Assembly (NCBI GenBank): GCA_003491845.1
Contig: DNBN01000253.1
Location: 1-22,144, forward strand
DNA length: 22,144 bases
Reading direction: 5' to 3'
Origin: Porticoccaceae bacterium
GTDB taxonomy: Bacteria > Pseudomonadota > Gammaproteobacteria > Pseudomonadales > Porticoccaceae
Shown here: piece after piece, positions 8,140 through 13,825 of the stretch
Layout: each line of letters begins with the position of its first letter
Position numbering within the stretch: position 1 is the stretch's first letter
Position numbers and translations under genes: made by a program
Notes under the pieces: model-generated
What the model was told of the DNA's origin: nothing
Seen by the model: the letters and a program-made list of their open reading frames with translations, nothing else
The model's database searches: none

Positions 8140-8220
8140 CGGCAAGGCGTCAAAAATATGACGACTATTAAACTTTAAGATAGTACATTGACTATTTTGG
8201 CTACTAATTTGTAGTGGTGA

Positions 8221-9348
8221 TTACTCGGTTTCTGATAAACCAAATTTATTAATTTTTTCTATTAAAGTAGTACGTTGGACGCTTAAGAGCCGGGCACTTT
8301 TTGAAACATTCCCTTCGGATCTTAACAAAGCTTCTTTTATCAGACTGCGCTCAATTTCCAACATACGCTCTTTGAGCTGAACGCCCTCTTCAGGAAAATC
8401 CACGCCACCTTGAGCAAGAGCTATAACGCTCTGAATATGATTAAAAGGCTCCATGACCTCGTCGCTGGTAACACTTCGCAATGCATCTGCGGGAGATAAG
8501 CCTTCATCTATAGGGGTATCAACGGATGCTACCAGCGCGCTGGGCACTTCATTAGTATTGCTTCCTGTTAATAAACTACGCATACCTTGGGGAATCAAAC
8601 TAACAGGTATCTTTTGTAAGTTAATCTCTTGACTAGGGTAAAGAGTGGTGAATCGTTGAATAAGGTTGAATAACTCCCTAACATTTCCTGGCCAGTGGTA
8701 AGCCAAAAAAACCTCCATTGACTCAATACTTAGCCCTATCGGCCTCTTCTCGGGGGTAGCAACCTGAGCTGCAAATTCTTGAAACAGTTCTGGAATATCT
8801 ATACGCCGATCAGAAAGTGCTCTAATTTCGATGGGAATCACGTTCAACCGATAATATAAATCTTCCCGAAAACTCCCGTCATCAATTAATTGATGGATAT
8901 TTTGGTGCGTTGCAGCCACGACCCTCACATCAATAGAAATGCTGTTGACTGCGCCCACAGGATCAATGGTCCTTTCTTGCAAAACGCGTAATAACTTCAC
9001 CTGCAAATCCATCGGCATATCACCGATTTCGTCAAGAAAAAGTGTTCCCCCATCAGCCAACTGAAATCGTCCTTTGCGATCCGATATTGCCCCGGTAAAT
9101 GAACCTTTGCGGTGACCAAACAATTCGCTTTCAAGTAAGTCTTTTGGAATTGCGCCACAATTGATCGGGATAAAGGGGCCCCTTTTGCGCAAAGAACAGT
9201 CATGAATCGCTTGAGCTACTAACTCTTTGCCGGTGCCACTCTCACCTGTTATGAGGGTTGTAGAGTCACTAGGAGCTATGGCTTTTATCAAACCACGAAG
9301 CTCTTCCATCTCTGGGCTTGAACCTACAATAGCAGTTAGCTTAGACAA
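8221..9348 (-). CDS. flrA: FlrA/FleQ-like sigma-54 activator lacking the N-terminal FleQ domain
   Basis: The 375-residue product begins directly with the AAA+ domain: Walker A GESGTGKE at 35-42, sigma-54 loop GSFTGA at 82-87, Walker B LFLDEIGD at 103-110, FREDLYYRLNV arginine region. It ends in a Fis-type HTH with RTTLIEKINKFG, very like the FleQ ending RTTLVEKMRKYG. This, the FleQ-like AAA+ sequence and the position before flrC identify it as the master-regulator homologue. FleQ and FlrA are about 490 residues; the roughly 130-residue N-terminal domain is missing, and the frame is closed by a stop at 9366. The start is uncertain: TTG 9348 is the only usual initiation codon before the AAA+ domain and has only a weak ribosome site. 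Residues that contact c-di-GMP in P. aeruginosa FleQ (LFRS, Arg185, Asn186) are replaced by KLTA, Gln46 and Ala47. Confidence 0.88.
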   Translation of the reverse strand: MSKLTAIVGSSPEMEELRGLIKAIAPSDSTTLITGESGTGKELVAQAIHDCSLRKRGPFIPINCGAIPKDLLESELFGHRKGSFTGAISDRKGRFQLADGGTLFLDEIGDMPMDLQVKLLRVLQERTIDPVGAVNSISIDVRVVAATHQNIHQLIDDGSFREDLYYRLNVIPIEIRALSDRRIDIPELFQEFAAQVATPEKRPIGLSIESMEVFLAYHWPGNVRELFNLIQRFTTLYPSQEINLQKIPVSLIPQGMRSLLTGSNTNEVPSALVASVDTPIDEGLSPADALRSVTSDEVMEPFNHIQSVIALAQGGVDFPEEGVQLKERMLEIERSLIKEALLRSEGNVSKSARLLSVQRTTLIEKINKFGLSETE

Positions 9349-9398
9349 TAGTCTTTTCTCGCATTAATTGATTATGACCTTGCTCAAAAACTCAATTC

Positions 9399-9412
9399 CA
9401 CGATTAATCGTG
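9399..9412. promoter_or_regulatory. 14-bp perfect palindrome upstream of flrA
   Basis: CACGATTAATCGTG is a perfect palindrome centred about 57 nt upstream of the TTG of the FlrA-like gene. Its symmetry and position suit an operator for a dimeric regulator, possibly autoregulation by the activator itself. No flanking T-run makes it a terminator. Confidence 0.45.
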
Positions 9413-9642
9413 TAACGAAGCACAAGAATATACACTAAATTCAACCCATGCACATAAAGAGATGTAACTCTGCGTATAATAAAGGACTAATATATAAATT
9501 CAATTATGGAATTGAAAATATTTGAAGCCACGTTACTTAGTGTTTTAATGACAACAAACGTCGACTTTAGAAAATCAACCAACAAATAATAAAACTTTCA
9601 AGAGAATTACCTTATTAAACCGTTAAATTATACTTTTTGCAT

Positions 9643-9669
9643 TAAGGTTAATCGCTCTGTTGCCGATAT
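9643..9669 (+). promoter_or_regulatory. Sigma-28 (FliA) promoter of fliS
   Basis: TAAG-N15-GCCGATAT differs by one base in each element from the flagellar sigma-28 core TAAA-N15-GCCGATAA, and the spacing is exact. Transcription would start near 9676, leaving about 28 nt before the ATG at 9705. It also shows that the upstream in-frame TTG at 9660 lies before the transcript start and cannot be the fliS start. Confidence 0.8.
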
Positions 9670-9704
9670 ATAAATCACGGCTCACTAATAAAGCGGAAAA
9701 TAAT

Positions 9705-10124
9705 ATGTTGGCAAATAAAAGACGCGGTGCAAATGCTTATCGCAGTGTTGGAGTTTCCTCGACAGTACCATACTCTGATAGTATGCAGCTGATTCAATTG
9801 TTGTTTAATGGTCTAGTTGAGACACTGGCAACGGCGGAGGGACATTTTTCCAGAAATGACATTGAGGGCAAAGGGGCGTCGATTGAAAGAGCGCTGAAGA
9901 TTCTTGGCGGCCTTCAAAGTTCTTTGAATTTTGAAGATGGCAAAGAACTGGCAAGAAATTTGTCAGATATCTATGATTACGCATCTAGGCAGCTTCTAAA
10001 AGCAAATATCAGCAACAACATCGATATCATTCGAGAGGTAAAGAGCTTAATTGTTGAAATTGATAGCGCATGGCAAACGTTACCCACGGCCATTAATCAG
10101 CGTTCAGTATCCATGGCATCGTAA
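9705..10124 (+). CDS. fliS: Flagellar export chaperone FliS
   Basis: FliS binds the C-terminus of unexported flagellin in the cytoplasm and prevents its premature polymerisation. The 139-residue product carries the family N-terminus (GANAYRSVGVSSTV), the following helix (SMQLIQLLFNGLVETLATAEGH) and the rest of the four-helix bundle (ASIERALKILGGLQSSLNF, DIYDYASRQLLKANI, VKSLIVEIDSAWQ). Start ATG 9705 has GGAAA 6-7 nt upstream; an in-frame TTG at 9660 overlaps the promoter and is rejected. fliD and flagellin genes are not in the window. fliS is divergent from flrA, whereas in Vibrio and Pseudomonas it normally points the same way. It ends just before an intrinsic terminator. Confidence 0.93.
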   Translation: MLANKRRGANAYRSVGVSSTVPYSDSMQLIQLLFNGLVETLATAEGHFSRNDIEGKGASIERALKILGGLQSSLNFEDGKELARNLSDIYDYASRQLLKANISNNIDIIREVKSLIVEIDSAWQTLPTAINQRSVSMAS

Positions 10125-10163
10125 TAGTGTACATTGTGAGTAAATCACAGAACAAACCGAAAA

Positions 10164-10191
10164 AGAGAGGATTCAGCATCCTCTTTTTTTT
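10164..10191 (+). terminator. Intrinsic terminator of fliS
   Basis: AGAGGAT (10166-10172), a five-base loop and ATCCTCT (10178-10184) form a perfect 7-bp stem followed directly by an unbroken run of T to 10191. It lies 40 nt after the fliS stop. Confidence 0.93.
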
Positions 10192-10400
10192 ACCTCCAAG
10201 AAAATAGTAACAAACCAGCATATTATGAATTTAACTAGCACGTCCAAAAGACCCTAGTCACCTCCTCTTCTAGAAGCTGCTCAAGACATACATGATTTAT
10301 GTACCACAGGTATTCGTAAAAGAGAACGTCTCATAACTACCTTGATATTTGCTGAAATATATTTGGAGACGTAACGCTAATAAGTTTTTATCTTTACGCT

Positions 10401-10416
10401 CTGTGTTTAGGCACAG
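10401..10416. other. Short hairpin after the stator operon
   Basis: CTGTG and CACAG form a 5-bp stem with a six-base loop, 10 nt beyond the stop of the second PomB-like gene. No T-run follows on the minus strand, so it is at best a weak or factor-dependent transcription end. The rest of 10192-10400 shows no gene I can support. Confidence 0.25.
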
Positions 10417-10425
10417 GTAGCTAAC

Positions 10426-11544
10426 CTAATTTGCGTCAATAACCACTTCTATTCTACGATTTCGGGCACGCCTTGAAGAAGTGTTATTAGGTGCTAATGG
10501 CTTTATGTCTGCCATGCCGCTGGCCATAATATTGCCCGCTGAAGCGGGCGCAATGTCTAACAAAAATTCTACTACAGCAGAAGCTCTGGCGGCGGACAGA
10601 TCCCAATTAGATCTAAACTGTTCGTTATAAGCCATGGGAACATTGTCTGTGTGGCCCTCTACGGTAATAAGACCAGTAACGCCTTCTATAGACGCGCCTA
10701 ATTTGTTAAGTACTGGCTCAAAAGCAGTTTTAATGGTCGCCCGACCACTGGCAAAAGATCCCTGCTCAGCGAGGCGAACAATAATTTTATCTCCTTCCCT
10801 AAGAACTTCAGCCTGACCTTTGTTAATCTCAGCTGCCATGTCTCTTCGTATTTTTTGATATTTATCAGCAAAAGCAGCTTCTCTTGCTAAAATTTTAGCT
10901 TCTTTTGCATCTTGGCTGTCGGACACCTCACGTAAAGAAAGCTCAAGTTCAAGCTCGCTTTGTAAGGCAGCTACCTTGGCGTAGATGTTCAAATCATCCT
11001 CACGTACTCGAGTACCAAATTTACTATTTTCACCCTTACCCACTGTACCAGTAGAATCATCTGTAACAATTTCAATCACAGCTTGAAAAGTACCAGCCCT
11101 AATTCTAACCTTCCCTTCTGCTATTTCCTTAGCTAAGGAGCGCTTGATTAATTCAACGTCATCATTTGACTTGAATGGCTCTTGTTTACTAAAGGCTGTC
11201 AACACAACATCTTTGGGAACTTTAATATCTGTTGTATCTTCTTGAAGTTCTTGGATTAATGTTTGTTCAACTTGTGCCGGCGAAAATGTTTTAGCAATAA
11301 CACTATCACCCTCTGGCCTGTCCACAATAGGAATTTCATTTTGCACACCAAAGTCACCATCTTCAGTACCTGAGACGGTTTGAGCACCAGCAGTATCCAT
11401 ATCTGCAAAAGCAATTAGCAACACAAAAAAAGCCATTAACAAAATCGCCATGTCTGCAAATGTTGCCATCCACATGGCGACACCCGCCGGACATGGCTTA
11501 CAATTATTAACAAGTGTCTCATCATCTGCGATATTGTCAGTCAC
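10426..11544 (-). CDS. PomB/MotB-like stator subunit, second paralogue
   Basis: A stator B subunit links the A-subunit ion channel to peptidoglycan. The 372-residue product has a CxxC motif at residues 15 and 18, one membrane segment (MWMATFADMAILLMAFFVLL, 24-43) with the ion-binding Asp31, a long charged periplasmic region, and a C-terminal OmpA/MotB peptidoglycan-binding domain (GHTDNVP, SNWDLSAARA, RRARNRRIEVVI). PomB and MotB are usually about 310-320 residues, so the linker is about 55 longer. It starts with GTG at 11544, overlapping the stop of the first paralogue (GTGA), with AGAGG 7 nt upstream, so translation is coupled. Ion specificity cannot be settled from the sequence. Confidence 0.9.
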   Translation of the reverse strand: MTDNIADDETLVNNCKPCPAGVAMWMATFADMAILLMAFFVLLIAFADMDTAGAQTVSGTEDGDFGVQNEIPIVDRPEGDSVIAKTFSPAQVEQTLIQELQEDTTDIKVPKDVVLTAFSKQEPFKSNDDVELIKRSLAKEIAEGKVRIRAGTFQAVIEIVTDDSTGTVGKGENSKFGTRVREDDLNIYAKVAALQSELELELSLREVSDSQDAKEAKILAREAAFADKYQKIRRDMAAEINKGQAEVLREGDKIIVRLAEQGSFASGRATIKTAFEPVLNKLGASIEGVTGLITVEGHTDNVPMAYNEQFRSNWDLSAARASAVVEFLLDIAPASAGNIMASGMADIKPLAPNNTSSRRARNRRIEVVIDAN

Positions 11545-12674
11545 TGTCGTGCCTCTTCTGCAGTGGCGGCAGTTACAATAATTTCAATACGGCGATTCAT
11601 TGCTCGACCTAACCGGGTTGCATTGCTGCCAATAGGTTTAGAATCTGCAAAACCAGCTATTTTTAACCGTCCCTGCCGTATAAATGAGCCATTAATCATT
11701 GCCGCTGCCACAGATGAGGCCCGTGCGGTTGATAGATCCCAGTTAGACTTGAAACTCTGGCTAAACATCACCGGAATATTGTCCGTATGGCCTTCAACTC
11801 TAATTTTCCCTTTCGCAGTTGATAGGGTTTCTGCCAATCTGCCAACTAAATCTTTAGCCTGGGCTGTCAAGTCAGCTCTGCCTGAAATAAAAGAGTCTTG
11901 ACTTGCCAATCGCACAGAGAGCCGGTCTTCTTGCAACACCGCTTTTAAGGTTCCCTTGCTAATTTCATCCTCAAAAGCCTCGATAACTGCATCGTACTGG
12001 TCTTTAAGTTGCTGTTTTTCACGTTCTTTGGCAGCCTGTAGGGCACGAAGATCTTGTGATCTCAACTCAACCTTTGTACCCATCTGTGAGGTAATACTTA
12101 GTACTTTTGCAGCAATATCAATGGTACTTTGCCTTACTCTGGCGCCTTTACGAAGACCATCATCTGGCTCACCTGACCCACCGCTGGTAAATAGCGACTG
12201 AAGCTCCACGACAATTTGCTCATCTTCTATACGTATTAAGGCATCCCCTTTTTCCATAGCTTCAGAAAGCGTGTCAGTCAAACGACGAAAATCAGATTCG
12301 ATACTAAAATCGCCTATATCACTCAAAGTGTACCGCTTTCGGTATTTCCTAAGAGTATCATCTGAATCTGTGAATGGGGCAGACAAAGGCGTTCCCTTTG
12401 CAATAACGGCAGCAAAACGTTCATCCAACATACTCGTGGCTGTAGGAATATTATCGATAACAACTTTGCGATCAACACCAAAAGCGGCACGGATAGATGC
12501 CGCAAAATTTGACTGCAACATAATGTTGATTTCCGTAAAAGAATAGAGCAACGCAAAGAACGCCATCAATAAGATCGCCATGTCTGCAAACGTTGCCATC
12601 CACATAGGCGCAACTGGCTTACATTTTGGGCACTTTATTGGCTTAACTTCTTCCTGTTGGGCAAATTCCGGAAT
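11541..12674 (-). CDS. pomB: PomB/MotB-like stator subunit, first paralogue, probable ATT start
   Basis: The product has the PomB layout: CxxC at residues 15 and 18 (KCPKCKP), membrane segment MWMATFADMAILLMAFF from residue 24 with Asp31, a long charged coiled-coil-like periplasmic part, and an OmpA-type domain (GHTDNIP, SNWDLSTARA, GRAMNRRIEIIV). The first ATG in the frame (12605) would place the membrane helix at the very N-terminus, removes the CxxC leader and has no ribosome site. Upstream to the stop there is no ATG, GTG or TTG. An ATT at 12674 has GAGGAG 7 nt before it and yields 377 residues whose CxxC, Met24 and Asp31 coincide in number with the paralogue. The ATT start is inference; a sequence error is the alternative. 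It follows pomA by 69 nt. Confidence 0.85.
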   Translation of the reverse strand: MPEFAQQEEVKPIKCPKCKPVAPMWMATFADMAILLMAFFALLYSFTEINIMLQSNFAASIRAAFGVDRKVVIDNIPTATSMLDERFAAVIAKGTPLSAPFTDSDDTLRKYRKRYTLSDIGDFSIESDFRRLTDTLSEAMEKGDALIRIEDEQIVVELQSLFTSGGSGEPDDGLRKGARVRQSTIDIAAKVLSITSQMGTKVELRSQDLRALQAAKEREKQQLKDQYDAVIEAFEDEISKGTLKAVLQEDRLSVRLASQDSFISGRADLTAQAKDLVGRLAETLSTAKGKIRVEGHTDNIPVMFSQSFKSNWDLSTARASSVAAAMINGSFIRQGRLKIAGFADSKPIGSNATRLGRAMNRRIEIIVTAATAEEARQ

Positions 12675-12681
12675 AGCTCTT

Positions 12682-12687
12682 CTCCTC
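12682..12687 (-). promoter_or_regulatory. Ribosome binding site pointing to an ATT start codon
   Basis: GAGGAG on the minus strand lies 7 nt before ATT 12674 and is a near-perfect anti-16S match. No other initiation codon stands at a workable distance from it in this frame. Confidence 0.6.
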
Positions 12688-12743
12688 GTCGATGAAAAGC
12701 AACAAATAAATAAGCAATAAGTCTGTTATCACTATAATAAAAC

Positions 12744-13511
12744 CTAAGCTGCAGCATCAGCGGCAGCATCTCGTTTAGCTTTTCTTTTCGGTGCTATATA
12801 GGGCGCTAGAATGTCCTCCATAAGGCGAGGGTTAGTGCCATTTTTAATAAACATAATGCCAATAATAATCAAATCATTGTTGCTTTCTTCAAGCTTTGCA
12901 TAGCCCTCTAGTTTCATCCCCATAGGTATAAAAAATACGTTAGCCATCACCGACCCGTACAATGTGGTTAAAAGGGCTAGCGCCATGGCTGGACCAATCC
13001 CAGACGGATCTGCAAGGTTAGCTAATAGATTCACCAAACCAATAAGCGTGCCAATCATGCCCATACCAGGGGCCAATTCAGCCGCGGCACTTAACATATC
13101 AGCGCCCGTTTCGTGTCGAGCGGCAGTCTTTTCTTTCTCACGCTCCAAAGACTCCTTAATCAACTCAGCTTTAGTTCCATCGACCAGAGCCGTGACTCCT
13201 TTACTCAGAAATCGATTCTTGATTTCAACTCTTTCTAAGGCAATCATGCCCTCTTTTCGGGCAATCGTAGCTAACTCAAATAACTGATCTATTAACTCTT
13301 CAGGTTCTTCTACTTTATTGGAAAAGACCTTCCCTATTACCATTGGCAACCCTAAAGCATCTGAGAGTTTGGAGCGCATTACCGTAACCATGACCGCGGC
13401 ACCAAAGACAAGTGCGGCGGAGCTAGAATCCCATAGTGCTCCGGGGTCCTCAACCGCTATACTGATGAAGCCAAAAGCACCCAGCAACCCTACAATCGTT
13501 GCAATATCCAT
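12744..13511 (-). CDS. pomA: PomA-like flagellar motor stator subunit A
   Basis: This 255-residue four-helix membrane protein is the ion-channel subunit that pushes on FliG. It resembles Vibrio PomA throughout: N-terminus MDIATIVGLLGAFGF, cytoplasmic-loop segment ARKEGMIALE with charged residues that contact FliG, third membrane segment ELAPGMGMIGTLIGLV (Pro148, Thr155), and fourth segment ALLTTLYGS (Thr183); Thr155 and Thr183 match PomA Thr158 and Thr186 with a constant offset. The PomA resemblance suggests a sodium-type motor, but MotX/MotY are not visible and specificity is inference. It ends in an Ala/Lys-rich tail. It heads an operon with two B subunits and has a sigma-28 promoter at 13624-13650. 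Confidence 0.94.
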   Translation of the reverse strand: MDIATIVGLLGAFGFISIAVEDPGALWDSSSAALVFGAAVMVTVMRSKLSDALGLPMVIGKVFSNKVEEPEELIDQLFELATIARKEGMIALERVEIKNRFLSKGVTALVDGTKAELIKESLEREKEKTAARHETGADMLSAAAELAPGMGMIGTLIGLVNLLANLADPSGIGPAMALALLTTLYGSVMANVFFIPMGMKLEGYAKLEESNNDLIIIGIMFIKNGTNPRLMEDILAPYIAPKRKAKRDAAADAAA

Positions 13512-13595
13512 TTAATTATCCGCTAACTTCAAGTATTTCAGTAAAGGTATCCAAAAGGTTACCCTGTATTCAGGCGCGATCTCAGCACCCGCCAG

Positions 13596-13616
13596 ATAAG
13601 AATTTGTGATTCTTAT
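13596..13616 (-). promoter_or_regulatory. Hairpin at the predicted 5' end of the pomA transcript
   Basis: ATAAGAAT (13596-13603) and ATTCTTAT (13609-13616) are perfect 8-bp inverted arms around a five-base loop. The predicted sigma-28 start of transcription is near 13616, so the pomA mRNA would begin almost exactly with this stem-loop, about 100 nt before the ATG. Such terminal hairpins can protect mRNA from 5'-dependent decay; that role is inference. Confidence 0.5.
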
Positions 13617-13623
13617 AAGGTAG

Positions 13624-13650
13624 ACATCGGCACTTTAAGCTATTAATTTA
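13624..13650 (-). promoter_or_regulatory. Sigma-28 (FliA) promoter of the pomA-pomB-pomB operon
   Basis: On the minus strand TAAA (13650-13647), exactly 15 nt, then GCCGATGT (13631-13624). It matches all four bases of the -35 core and seven of eight bases of GCCGATAA. It lies 113 nt before the pomA ATG. Sigma-28 control is usual for stator genes in many flagellated bacteria. Confidence 0.8.
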
Positions 13651-13720
13651 GTAGCTTCTGCAGTTAACCTCATTGCTGTTAAGAATAGGATTTTTTACTG
13701 CATTTTAATTGCTCAAATAT

Positions 13721-13747
13721 CAAGACTTTTGGATCTATTGCCGATAT
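13721..13747 (+). promoter_or_regulatory. Sigma-28-like promoter of the DUF1566 lipoprotein gene
   Basis: CAAG-N15-GCCGATAT has a near-perfect -10 element, identical to that of fliS, with exact spacing, but only two of four bases match in the -35 core. Transcription would start near 13754, about 70-105 nt before the candidate start codons. A short hairpin (GCCCT at 13787, AGGGC at 13802) lies in the leader. Confidence 0.6.
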
Positions 13748-13825
13748 AGAACCTAGAAGGTGCAAAATAAAATGCTAATGACATTTGCCCTATAAATTTT
13801 AAGGGCGTAAACGAGTGGTCTTGGA

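Larger units (their letters stand above)
9349..9704. other. Divergent intergenic region between flrA and fliS
   Basis: This 356-bp AT-rich region shows no convincing gene. It holds the 14-bp palindrome at 9399-9412 near flrA, an AT-rich inverted repeat TTCAATT-ATGG-AATTGAA at 9499-9516, and the sigma-28 promoter of fliS at 9643-9669. A seven-codon reading frame (9364-9341, minus) overlaps the TTG of flrA. I saw no coding trace of the missing FleQ domain in it. Confidence 0.6.
13512..13825. other. Divergent control region between pomA and the lipoprotein gene
   Basis: This 314-bp stretch holds no gene I can support. It contains two divergent sigma-28-type promoters (13624-13650 minus, 13721-13747 plus) about 70 bp apart, and a 5'-leader hairpin for pomA. 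Short open frames on the minus strand here have no ribosome site and no recognisable composition. Confidence 0.6.

Noticed and set aside
8133..8148. TTGCC-ACC-GGCAA hairpin as terminator of flrA
   Set aside because: Stem of five pairs with no T-run in the direction of flrA transcription; the wider GTGGCAA/TTGCCAC dyad is a better explanation of the symmetry.
9660..9704. TTG start at 9660 extending FliS by 15 residues
   Set aside because: The TTG overlaps the -10 element of the sigma-28 promoter and would lie upstream of the transcript start; the ATG at 9705 fits the FliS N-terminus.
10245..10375. Coding-like plus-strand stretch of about 40 codons after the fliS terminator
   Set aside because: It has no start codon with a ribosome site, begins just after a stop and matches no family I know; it may be a gene remnant but cannot be supported.
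11563..12546. Three plus-strand frames opposite the first PomB-like gene
   Set aside because: Shadows of a gene with clear membrane and OmpA motifs; none has a ribosome site or family resemblance.
13516..13542. GCGGATAA just before pomA as a sigma-28 -10 element
   Set aside because: The -35 core at 15 nt is ACTG, and transcription would begin inside the gene. GCGGA is better read as part of the ribosome site.
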